A stretch of 64,000 nucleotides of DNA from assembly GCA_014706385.1 (NCBI GenBank), contig JACGZH010000007.1, positions 131,501 to 195,500 of the forward strand. The letters run 5' to 3'. Under the pieces are notes generated by a model. That model was not told the DNA's origin. It saw nothing but the letters and a program-made list of their open reading frames with translations, and did no database searches. This DNA comes from Phaffia rhodozyma. Its lineage: Eukaryota > Basidiomycota > Tremellomycetes > Cystofilobasidiales > Mrakiaceae. Below are positions 1 through 10,539 of the stretch, piece after piece. The stretch's first letter is position 1; the number at the start of each line of letters is the position of its first letter. A program made the position numbers and the translations under genes.

Positions 1-1186
1 ACTTGCCTAAAGCCATAGAAGCCGTGATGAAAGACCTTGTGGTTGTTAGTAAGGAAAAGGGAGAACCAAGGAGACGGATAGTAATCTGTGGACAGTAAGT
101 GGTTGTTGTCAAGTCGCTTACTCGATAATTTTGGTTGATGTGAGAGAAGTACTGAGTCACGTTCGAGTCGTCTTCTTTCATTTGAACTTTGGATACAGTT
201 CTTTGGGCGGTTGGACAGTGTACGTGTCTTACCTTTTCTCTTCTGCGTGTGTTCTCTTTGTTCATGAATAAAATCTTATTGGAGAGTCAAATGGCCACAC
301 CCTCTTGCCTACATAAATTAGGATAACCAACGCAATGTATGTATATCCTTGATCAGTTTGTAGAAGGAACGAAGAATACATTCTCATTTCATGTCCCCTC
401 TTTCCCCCGTGCGTGCCTTCTCCTTCCTCTATGCTGTAACAGCCTGTTTCCCCGATCAGCAGCAGTGCCCACCGATCCTTCCGCCCCTCATTTGATCGGA
501 ATATATACACTGGCCCCTTACCTGGGTGCAAACCCAGAGGCGGTCCCAAACATCGTCGTCCAATTGGTCGGCAGGGGGTTATGTAAAGTCCTTCCGAGTT
601 TCCAGATGATCAAACTGGTGATCGTGAGTCAATCAGTTAAAGAGTCTAGCTTCATTTGTTGAGAGAATGGACTGATAACTGATAAGCTTGTGTATTCTCC
701 TTCTATAAGGGGTTGGAGACGGATCAACCGGAGGTCACTCAGGAGTTCAAGGGTGTGTATTGCTCTATCCATATCTGTTATCGAGAAACCCTCTTACTTA
801 CACGTGTGCTTATCCATCACGCAATCGGAATAGCTGATCCGTTGGCATACCACTCTGCCATTCGAATTGCCTCCGGAGTCTCTCTTCTCTCTATGGCGTC
901 TTTTGTACTGCCCGACGACAATGCCGCCAAGATCATGCCTCCTGTCCGGATAGTCCACGGAAAGGATGATAGAGTTTGTGCTTACGAAGGATCGGTCGAA
1001 TTCATGAAAAAGATGAAAGAGGCGGGGAAGAAGAAGGGGGAGGCCGGCTGGAGTGAGGATAAGGAAGTTGATGTCTGGGAGGGATTTCAGCACGTTATGC
1101 ATCCTTATGGCTTTGGAGGTCTAGATGAGAAGCAGGAAGCTATGGTTCGTCTACTTTCTGTCCTATCCCTCCTTGAGCTTGTCTGA
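1..1186 (+). CDS. Monoglyceride-lipase-like alpha/beta hydrolase, 3' part (5' end outside window)
   Basis: Serine hydrolase of the monoacylglycerol lipase / S33 type, expected to release fatty acid from monoglycerides. The gene starts upstream of the window. Exon 1 ends at about 94 before GTAAGT, and exon 2 begins at 199. Joined in phase they give the nucleophile elbow G-H-S-L-G-G. A later exon (from about 450) carries LAPYLGANPEAVPN, the usual strand after the elbow. The exon ending near 1150 has IVHGKDDRV with the acid Asp and EGFQHVMH with the catalytic His, so the triad looks complete. The very 3' end is not resolved. The open frame runs to a TGA at 1184-1186. A splice at 1145 to the acceptor at 1312/1313 would instead end at 1328-1330. 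Function is inferred from family resemblance. Confidence 0.7.
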
Positions 1187-1330
1187 TGACCTGGTAAATT
1201 TTCTTTATGTTATGTATCGATTGTTTCTGGATCTTTTCTTGCGAAATTATCAACTTTAGAGGCAGAGACTTCTCCATGATATGTGCGTTTTCTGCCTTCC
1301 GTTTTCTTTCAGGCTCATCGAACGGATTGA

Positions 1331-1769
1331 ACTCATATTATCTCTATGCATTCATTTTGAACGTTCAGGCGAGACTGGATTGTCAAGCAAGCTCAAGTGA
1401 CCAGCAATGTCTAGGTCATTCTTCGCTGTCCAAATCACTCTTTCTCTATCTTACAGTTCAACAGCACACGGGTTTCTTCTTTCCTTATCTTCTTTCCAGA
1501 TTGAGGTTATGGTTTCTTGTATGACTTTTGCCTTGCGCATAGTTCTTGGCGGCACAAAGAATTAGAACAACAATAACAACAGGCGAGAATATGATATAAG
1601 ACTCAGAATAAAAATATAATGAAGAATTAGATATCAAATCATTTAAGAATCAAGTCATCTACGCACCGAGTCACGTGCTGTATCTTATGTTGCTATCGTT
1701 ATAAGAAATAGTCGTTTTTCGCATGTACGGCGACGACGACAGTCAACAACAATACCACCTGCGACCAAG
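1331..1769. other. Intergenic region with the oxidase promoter
   Basis: This stretch separates two genes on the same strand. No coding exon is convincing. The part from about 1555 is A-rich and holds a CACGTG box at 1672-1677, about 93 bp before the next ATG. Confidence 0.5.
1672..1677. promoter_or_regulatory. CACGTG E-box upstream of D-amino-acid oxidase
   Basis: The palindrome CACGTG sits in the context GAGTCACGTGCTG, 93 bp before the oxidase ATG. It is the classic site for bHLH factors such as Cbf1 or Pho4. Similar boxes occur at 41440, 41456, 63443 and 63475. Function is inferred from position. Confidence 0.4.
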
Positions 1770-3265
1770 ATGGCAATAGGAATAACGGAGAGAGTCTCTT
1801 TGGATGCTCCCATCGTCGTACTCGGTTGTGGGATTATCGGACTGACCACAGCGATCCGACTCATCGAATCTCAGCTCAACCCTAACAAGAACGTTCACAT
1901 CTTAGCGGACCATCTTCCGTCGGATGTGCTATCAGCATACTATGCATCTACGGCTGCTGGTGCTCATCATCTTTCCTTTGCAGATGATGGTGATGAGAGA
2001 CAAAGGAAGTGGGATAGAAGAACATTCGAGGTCATGTTGACCGAGTGGAGGATGTTGGGTGAACAGTCGGGGTTAATGAAGATCACACAAACGGAATGTA
2101 GGTTTCTTTATCTTTGTCTCAGACAAAATCAAAACGTTGCTTATGTTTCTCGCTTGGAGAACTTTCTTCCCTTCCTCGTTTACCCTTAGATTATGATGGA
2201 GATGAGAAACATCTCGCGATTCTGGAAGAACATCCTGACGTGAGCGCCTAAACTTTCTCATTGTGTATCAGGTAGAGGATTCGCTGATCCTTCATCTGTT
2301 TGTTCTTCAAGTTTGTCATCCACCCAACCTCGGAGCTCCCGTCATTCGCCACTCACTCAGTCTCCTTTACATCACTCACCATGAATCCCGCTCCGTACTT
2401 GTCCCGGTTAGTTGCCGACTTCCTCACTCTCGGTGGAAAAATCCATCGGCTCCATGTTCCTTCACTTCATTCTCTGTCCTCTCCTCAGGTCCTCGCCCTC
2501 CTCGATGGGAGGGTTCCATCTAAAGTCATAGTCTGCGCAGGCATAGGCGCATTGACTTTGGGCGGCGTTGAAGATCAGACGGTGTTTCCTGTTAGAGGGC
2601 AAGTGATACGAGTTCATGCGCCTTGGGTCAGGACTGGGTGGACGAGACAGATTGGAAAGTTGGCTGGCGGGGAAGGCGGAGAGAGAACGTATGTAATCCC
2701 CAGGGAGAACGGGGATGTCATTGTTGGTGGAACCAGAGAGGTAGACGATTGGTTCGTCCCTGGTTTCATATCTTCCTCCCTTTCACTTTTTGATGATACG
2801 ATGACTGATCGAGCCTTTTCTTCTTTGGTACGATAATTATACTAAAGGCTACCAACTCCTAGAGAAGAAACGACATCATCGATCATTTCCCGCGCTATCG
2901 AGATCTGTCCATCCCTGGTCCCACCTCATCTTCAGCAAACATCAAATCCGACAGAATCATCTCTAGAAACGACTGCAACACCATTGGTTTCAGAAGGTTC
3001 GATCCTGAATCCTTTAAAGCAAAATGTCATCGTTGGTTTTAGACCGTCCCGGGTGGAAGGAATTCGACTTGAACGTGGTCCGGATATCATCCTGCCACGA
3101 CCTCGCTCAGCATCAAAATCAAACGCAAATATGAATGCAGAGGATGAAGGGGAAGAATCGAAGTGGAAAATGAAGGTCTTCTACAACTATGGACACGGAG
3201 GAGCAGGCTGGCAAAGTTCATGGGGAACAGCAGAAGACATCGTAGACTTGGCGCTCGCCGATTAA
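1770..3265 (+). CDS. D-amino-acid oxidase (FAD-dependent)
   Basis: FAD enzyme of the DAAO/D-aspartate oxidase family that oxidises D-amino acids to keto acids, ammonia and H2O2. The N-terminus has the Rossmann dinucleotide motif [13 protein letters not shown] (about residues 16-28), then a family-like STAAGAHH segment. Exons are about 1770-2097, 2190-2240, and one containing [24 protein letters not shown] and [13 protein letters not shown] up to about 2750. A last exon from about 2862 carries VGFRPSR, with the substrate-binding Arg, and [13 protein letters not shown], the C-terminal FAD-binding signature. About 390 residues fits the family. The C-terminus is DLALAD, without the SKL-type peroxisomal signal usual in yeast DAAOs, so the enzyme may be cytosolic or imported another way. 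Exact substrate choice cannot be read from the sequence. Confidence 0.88.
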
Positions 3266-4037
3266 TCCCTCTCTTCAATCTTTCTTCTTTCTTTTTTGTG
3301 CTTATCATCTGGTTGTATAGAATTTCGGTTGACCTAACTGGTCCTTTCGTCTCGTTTCTCATACATCTGACAAAATATATCACCGCTCTTAAAAGAGCGG
3401 ACGATTTTTCTAAAGGAAGAAAGAGAAAAAAAGAATCTCCTGCCATGAAGTTCTTAAACATCCCAAAACAAGCATAAGGAAAGAAAAGAGGATCAAGGGG
3501 ATGAGATACTTTTTTTAAAAGATGAAATGAGTAAGACCAGGAGATGAAGAACAAGTTGTTGTCAGACAAAACAAGGAATCAGATAGAAGGAATCGACCAA
3601 ATAAGAAGGAGAGCATCAGATGCGCGAACAGAGGCGTGGAGTGATGTGAGGAATTCATAATGACATGTGGTGTGATGATGAATCAGATTGTGAACCAAGA
3701 ACAGTCTTGGGAAACAGGAGGTAGGGGAGAGAACAAGAGAGAGAGTGATAGAGAGAGAGAAATAAACAGGGAAGGTATCAGTCATTCTTCTGGTACGTTA
3801 ATGGCGTCGATGGGGAACCATGAGAGGCGTGTCAGGCATCAAAGAAGAGGACGAAAAGGAAAGACAAGAATTGAGAAGTGATTATAGCTAGCGCGACAAT
3901 AAAAAAGAAAAGAAATATGAAAGTTTCAAGGGTAAATAAATATAAAGATTAAAGAAATCAAGATGAAGAAAACCTCATGTTCAAAGAAGGAACGGAAGGT
4001 ATGAAGAAGCATTGAGGAGAAGAAGGATAACGCGTTT
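3266..4037. other. Convergent intergenic region, purine-rich
   Basis: Lies between the 3' ends of the oxidase (+) and the RRM/R3H gene (-). It holds 3' untranslated sequence and A/G-rich tracts (about 3410-3530, 3700-3770, 3850-3960). No credible gene is seen. Confidence 0.5.
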
Positions 4038-7000
4038 TCATAATTCAAGAGGTTCTTGGGTAGTGTTAAAGGCCGTTTCACCCGACAACTGGTGTTTTTC
4101 AACAGAGCCAGGCATGCCAAACCGCCTGAACACACCAAATCCACCACTATTCTGTCCCCCGCCCGGAGCTCTTGGTTGTCTTAGCAACGCAGCCATCGAC
4201 TGGGACATCCCCCCTCCCCCGCCGCCTCCGTTCGACGAAGATGAAGACGAACCAAGTTGTCCAACGCTAGCACTCATACCGTCCGACGAGAGTAAACTCT
4301 CCGTCGACTCTGAGGCCTGCTTGAGAAGTGTACCATGATAGGAAGGGATGTTCATCTGTGGATTCAAAAATCCATGATCGATCGGGTTTGTCGTTGATCG
4401 TCTAGGATGCACACTGCTCACTCCAGTCCTTCCACCGATCCCATTGCTGATGGACCCCATCAATGAGTAACCGTCTCGGAGGTTCGAGCTTGACCTTTGA
4501 GGAGCAATGGCCCTCGTCGGATCACGCGACACAGCTGGTCCATGAAGATGAGATAGATCCGGCATGGACGACTTACTCCTGAGCGAAGGAGACGACGCAT
4601 ATAAATTTTGATTTGCTTGAAGGTGTTGTTGTTGGTGGTGGCCTTGATGATTATGAGAATTATGATTCGTCTGATGAGTCGGAAGGTTCGGTCGAGAAGT
4701 GTGATGGCGAAGCGTGCGATCTCCGCTGCCACCTACTCGACCCTCACTCCGAGTGACAACCGCATAACGCTTATCGCCCTCTCCAACAGAATAGTGATAT
4801 ACTCCTAGTTTCTGAGCGACCAAATGAACGACCCTGCGTTGTAGGGCAGAGAGCGTTCGCGAGAAGGCGAGCTCGTCCCGCATGCGATCTTCCTTGAAGA
4901 CCAAGATCCTAGAATAGATATCGAGTGTGATTGGATCATTCAAATCCAACTCGGCTGAGCAGGAGATTGGTCATAGAGAAATGAGAAAAGCCAGAACGGG
5001 TTAGAAAAGAAGATACACAAAGAATCATCTTTGACAGGACTTACTGCTCTTGGAATCACTAGACTCACCAGAATCACTTCCAGCTCCGACATCGTCCATT
5101 TCCTGCTGACTGTAGAAACCACTTTCAGAATCCCTTTGAGCAGTAACCTGTACTGTCGGAATACCTAATCCATTCATTCCTTGAGCCTCGCCACTTCCGC
5201 TTCTCTCTCGATGGAGCAGCTGACTTCCAGCCTGTTGTTGCTGATGTTGGGAGTATTGAGCATGCCCTCCATTGGGGCTCACTGAGGCACCTAGACCCAA
5301 ACCAAGAGAAACAGGTTGAATGCCAGGGTACTCATCCACCGGTGTAGAAACCGAAGGCATCGAACCTGTCGACGGTCGTGACTGTTGCTGTTGCTGTTGC
5401 TGGTGATGGTTATCAGACGAAGTACCTTGAGGTTGTTGGATTGACCGCATTCGACGAAGCGCTTTCTCCCTTTCAATCCTCTCCTTCTCTCCGGCCTGAA
5501 GGACTTTCTTGTACTCAACCCGGAGTTTTCGGCCTCCGACGTCGTATCTGTTCAGAAATAAGGCACCCAATCAGACGTCAGCTGTCAAATCTTTAGATTG
5601 AAACGTTTGACGCCAAGCAAGGTCAGATATAGAGAACACGCACCCATTCAGAGCAGCCACAACAGCGTCGGCCTCGTGAGCACTTCGGAAGTTGGCAAAC
5701 GCAAGACCTCGGAAGACACCTTGATCCATGTGGTAATTGAATGCATAGGGAAGGGGGGCGCCCAATGATTCCTAGCAGCAACAGTATGAAACGTGAAAAG
5801 CGATGGGCAATTCAAAAGATAGTCAGTCTATGCCTCCTTCTCGACGGAAAGGACATGACAACTAACGATTGTTCGTAGTAAATCCTCCTTCTGCAAGTTA
5901 AAGTTGATGTTCTTGATGACGATCGCAGTCCTGGAAGTTGGACGGGAAACATGATAGATTTATGAGAAGGGTTGAATGATCATATATGAGGAAAATCTTG
6001 AAGACAACTTACGGAATTACATCATCGTCCATCCCACCTCCGATCGCTGGTATCATCGCAAACGGTCCACCGGGGCCGACTCCTAAGCCAGGCACCATCG
6101 CTGGACCGCCCCAACTCTGTCCTCCAGCTGGTCCCGGCCCTGGTCCAGGACCACCTATCAATCCAGTAGGAATTCCGTTGCCAAAAACTTGGTATCTTCT
6201 TGCTCCTGGCCCGACTGCTAGTCCGGTCGAGTTTGACAAGGAAGGGTGAAGAGAATTGTTAGGAGTTAGATGAGCGCCGATGCTCATATGCGGAGGTGGT
6301 GGTGGTGGTGGTGGTGGTGGTGGAGGCGGATGATGATGGTGATTATGCACATGATTTGGTAGCTGATGATGCTGATGATGCTGATGATGCTGATGATGCT
6401 GGAGAGGGGTTTGAAATTGATGAACATCGCTAAATCCCGTGATAGATGTAGGCGAAGATGAATAGTAGTTTCCATTGCTGCTTGTGTTGCCAGTATTATT
6501 GCTCACTCTAGAAGCTCCAGGAGACGAGGACAAAGCTGAGGAACCGTACGAGTTGTACGAAGAATCACCTACTGATTGAGAGTGACTGTTCACATATTCT
6601 GAAGAGAGTAATGGAGAGACAGGGTAAGTCGAGTTCTGGGACGGATGCAAAATTGGGGGAGCTAAACGATTGGGATGAACCAAGAAAGATATCGACCAAG
6701 ATTTAGTGAATTATTGAACACGTGACTAGTGGGGAAAGAGATGGAAAAAGAGAACCATACACATGGATCCTGTAGATGTGCTGTCACCAAGTTGGTACTG
6801 CTGTTGCTGCTGTTGTTGTTGAAAAGAAACAAACCCTACTGGAGAGCGACCATTGGGAGACGGGTTGTGAAACGGCTGATCGAGCCATTGCTAGTTCGAC
6901 GGTAGCATGAATCGAATTGTGAGGACAAGAAAGGATACAACAATGAGGTGAGTCAAGACGATACATGGGATACATAGCAAAAAATGTTGTCGTTGAAAGA

Positions 7001-7680
7001 GGTTCAACATCTATAAACAAGCAGAATCCCTAGACCAGAAGGAAGAATAGAAGGAGAAAAAACGAGAGAAACAGATGCCGGGAGTGACTTCTCGTTCGCC
7101 GATCGTCGACACGACACGAACTCGGACAGAGAAGCTCAAGGGGGAACGAAGAATGGAAAAAAGAGGGGGAGAACAATAGACTCACAGAGGGCAATTCAGC
7201 TCTACCCATCTTTCCTCTGTTGACCGATTGAATGGACCCCGGGTTACCGTTCCCGTTGACAGACCCTACTGATCCATTCGACGATCCCCAACCTCCTCTT
7301 CCAATACTTCCCATCCCACCTTCTCCACTCCCGGCTCGACTCCCAGACCATCCTGTTCGGCTCCCGGCTCCAGCACCGGAGATACCAGAAGTATTCATCG
7401 ATTTCCCGTGAGCGATACCATCGTCCGATGGAGCGTATCCCGCTCCTTCCGGGCCCTCTGGTTGTCCAATCTTCTGAGAGGAAGATGAAGAAGAATTGGT
7501 CATGAAACTGGAGTAATCGCCAGAGGGAGATGAGCCAAACACTGGGTTGGAAGATGAGTCGTATGGGTCAGACAGCCCAGAATAGGGTGGTTCGGCAGGC
7601 GGAGGAGGGGGTGGAGAGAGTGCGAGGTTTTGGAACGTGTAGGACAGGTTTTGATATTGACTTTGATCGTTTAGATCCAT
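4038..7680 (-). CDS. RRM-R3H RNA-binding protein of the Cip1/Cip2/Pin4 type
   Basis: The first exon (7680 to 7186) starts MDLNDQSQYQNLSYTFQNL and is rich in Ser, Gly and Pro. A short Gln-rich exon lies near 6764-6817. The next exon (to 6014) has Pro and His runs. The RRM is split over three exons: TAIVIKNINFNLQKEDLL, then PLPYAFNYHMDQGVFRG with GLAFANFRSAHEADAVVAAL, then GGRKLRVEYKKVL. This matches the RRM of yeast Pin4 and S. pombe Cip1/Cip2 closely, including the following ERIEREKALRRMRS helix. The last exon (from 4954) has an R3H domain with RRVVHLVAQKLGVYHYSV. Family members act in stress-response mRNA regulation and cell-cycle or DNA-damage signalling. Target RNAs cannot be inferred. The ATG at 7680 follows a stretch without coding signal. 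Confidence 0.85.
6293..6410. repeat. GGT and TGATGC microsatellites coding Pro and His runs
   Basis: A (GGT)n run at about 6295-6326 encodes polyproline on the minus strand. A TGATGC-type run at about 6365-6400 encodes His/Gln-rich repeats. Both lie inside the disordered part of the RRM-R3H protein and keep frame. Confidence 0.8.
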
Positions 7681-8323
7681 GTTACTTGAACTTTTGACGT
7701 GACAGAGAGGAGGATAGGAAGGAGGAAGAACAGGCAAAAGAAGATACAGAGAATGATAAGATCAAAAGAGCAACACGGACGTCGTTGGGAGAGTGAGTGA
7801 AGAAAGGTCGTCAAAGAAGAGGGCGATCGTTGAGAATTCGTTACAAGGCCAAACAAGGATAAAAAACGTGACGCAAAGGAATGTCTTTTAAAGATTCTTC
7901 GTGTGCGTGGTTGGTTTTTGGAGAGAGACAGAAAGAGAGAGAAGAGAGAGAAGAGAAAGAGGAAGGGACAAAAGGAAAGGTAGAGAGTTGGTTGATGATG
8001 GTGAAAAGAAAGGAGAAAAGTCAAGTTGAAAAGCACAGGGAAAACACCATTGAAGCTTTCTTGTTGTCTCTACACCACATCTTATGGTCCTCATCTGATG
8101 TTCTTATGGTCTTATGGTCTTATGGTCTTATGGTCTTATGGTCTTATGTTCTTATGTTCTTTCTAAATCATCTAGAATGGCATGTCATGAGAGCACAAAC
8201 AGGAAATAGAGAGAAAGAAGAAGGGTAACACGAAAAGAACGTAGAAGGATAGTCATACAGTTCATTACATTACCACCATACATCACCATACATCACCACA
8301 CTTCACACCCACCTCGACATGAT
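7681..8323. other. Upstream region of the RRM-R3H gene with tandem repeat
   Basis: Contains the 5' leader and promoter of the minus-strand RRM-R3H gene and the 3' flank of the SNARE gene. Purine tracts lie at about 7917-7990. An 8-bp tandem array lies at 8103-8160. No coding exon is supported. Confidence 0.5.
8103..8160. repeat. Tandem repeat of the 8-mer CTTATGGT
   Basis: About five to six perfect copies of CTTATGGT are followed by degenerate CTTATGTT copies. It is a simple minisatellite between two genes and has no spacers, so it is not CRISPR-like. Confidence 0.9.
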
Positions 8324-9667
8324 TTAAAAGACATACATTAGGAAACCTACCGTTAGCGTACCGATCACACAACCCAAAATGATGCTATCCCTTCTACGTT
8401 TTGATTGAATAAGACCAAGCAGTGTGTTCATTCCCGGTAGCGTATCTATATTGCCAAAGATAAAAAATGGAGATACAAGAGGAGGACGAGAAGTCAGAGA
8501 GAGAATAAACAGATAAATGCCGTTTTCCAGCGTGGAATTGAACGCACTGAGAGTAGATCCCATCCTGGAGTTAATGCCATTCAACGAAGTCCTCTGGCTC
8601 GCAAAGTCTGATCGAGTCGCGTATGCTTGTCTGATTCCACAACACGTACAAAACAGTCATGTTTCAGAAATGGACGCAGACCGATGAATTGCTATCCTTC
8701 CGGGAAATAATCAACAAGAATGACGTACTCGAGGATGTCATCTGTCATTCGATGGCTAGAATCGATCGTGTTTCGCTCATTAAGCAAAGCATCTGCTGTT
8801 GATGATCTTGCGGTTTTGTATGCGCTGTGAGGGGTACGGACAGAGGAAGCCAAATGGTTAGATCGAAGCGATTGGCTCAGAATATGATCCCTCTTGGTCC
8901 TCACTTGATATCTTTCCTAACTGAGCCTAAAAGATTTTGAGAGTTCAATGTATGCTGGATATTGTTCTGAACATCGGGACCAAGACATCAGTGCGGGTGG
9001 TTAGCAAAGCCACAGAAAGATAAAGATCTCAATTAAGCTTGGTGCATATGGAAAACACCTTTGTCTGAGTAAAGTCCCTTCGATAATCGGCAAGGACCTC
9101 TCGATGTCGCTGGACCGCATGAAGCTGGCTCGTACTCGGCGTCACAGCGGGGTCATTCAACCATTCCGAGAGTTGGTCGAGCGTTTCGGAGAGCTTCAGG
9201 TTCAGGATGAGAACGAACAAGGCAGTGATATATGATCAGTTTGTTATATAAAGGTATCCGTGCATCCATCAATTTTTCTCGTTCGCTAAACACCATAGAG
9301 AAGCAGACGACAACCATGGATGAATCAAAAAGAAGTATAAGCTGAGTTTCGGAACACACCTTGCCGACGAGTTCTTCGACTTCCTCTTCAGCTAATCTCC
9401 AGCCGCCAATACCTTCACCTTCCTCCTGCAGACTCAACTCATCCTTATTCCGGCTGACAAGACCAGTTGAGGAGATTGTGGATGCTACTTTCGAGTACGC
9501 CGTGAGTTTTGAATCGAGCGCGGTCTCCAACGCACGAGCGTGCCTGCGGAGATCTATGTGATCCCATCAAGGGTAAAAGAATAAGAGTTTAATCAAACCA
9601 GAACAACCGAAATAGAGAGATAACTTCAACCGAAGGACTTGCTGTCATACGATGTAGAGGAGGACAT
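8324..9667 (-). CDS. GOS1: Golgi Qb-SNARE, Gos1 (GOSR1/GS28) homologue
   Basis: Tail-anchored SNARE for ER-Golgi and intra-Golgi fusion. The first exon (ATG at 9667) encodes MSSSTSYDSKSF. The second begins LRRHARALETALDSKL, the conserved Gos1 N-terminal helix. The Habc region continues through SETLDQLSEWLND and YRRDFTQTK. The SNARE helix contains LNERNTIDSSHRMTDDILE, then SDFASQRTSLNGINSRM with the zero-layer Gln. The end is INTERNAL-intron spliced: donor GTGCGT at 8547 and acceptor at 8446/8445 join GSTL to NTLPGMNTLLGLI. The C-terminus has QSKRRRDSIILG and a single hydrophobic anchor ending FLMYVF. The donor after exon 1 (GTTGAA) is weak, so that junction is less sure. Size (about 220 residues) is normal for Gos1. 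Confidence 0.87.
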
Positions 9668-10539
9668 CTGTCGATGGTGATGATGTTGGACTAAAGGGCA
9701 GAGATGGTGATGGCCGTTTGGGGATGGAGAGGTGTGCAGATGTGCAAATGAGACGAGTTGAGTTACGTAAGAGAACTCTCACCACTCAAACACACTATAC
9801 ACACCATACACCGATAACTTACAGTCTAGTACTTATCTATGATGTTTGGGGGACATCTTCTGCGTAGAGAATGGGCATGCATCTGTGTACTGATCTGTTT
9901 TAGAAGGACACCAAGAGATGTTCACCCAAGACGTCCTTCGTACACCGTTGAAAACTATTTGAAGTCGACTACTCTTGCCGGTCATGGAACCCAGAATGTA
10001 TCATAGACCCCAAGCTAACAGCCAGGTCGACTGGGTTGTCAACCAATGCAAGCAGTTCGCATAGAGAGACACATCCAGAATCAAGTCTTTTATATTCTCT
10101 TTCCTCTTCTCTGCTACTATCTGCGCACAGCTAGAGAAGGCGCATGAGATTTACTCTACCCAGGTTTCGTCAGCCCTGTTCGAAAAAAAAATAGGACTAT
10201 ATAGACATACAACGACCAGTCGACTCTAAAGTCGTTGTCATTCATCAGTCTTTTTATTCTTCATATCGAGCGCACTGTCAATCCTGTATTCCTCGCTTCC
10301 AACTGCCAACTGCCAAGTTGTTTTGTGTTCCCTACTGTTCTGTTAAGCAGTCGATGTGGGGAAGGCTGTAAGAGTGAACCGACTGCGGACTCTGCCCGGA
10401 GACCTTCCATCTCGGCAATACGAGCAGCCATCACCTTCCACCTACCTACCATCATCATCATTACCACTCTCGGCATCATACAACAACGTATCGACTTCGC
10501 CTGGTCTGTCTGAATACTAACTGTTAAGAATTATACAAG
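9668..10539. other. Divergent promoter region between GOS1 and the myosin gene
   Basis: Head-to-head spacing of 872 bp between two membrane/actin genes. CT-rich blocks near 10090-10130 and 10240-10470 probably belong to the myosin leader. I find no exon, RNA gene or repeat. Confidence 0.5.

Noticed and set aside
8103..8160. Short direct repeats that might suggest a CRISPR array
   Set aside because: Contiguous 8-bp units with no spacers, in a eukaryotic genome.
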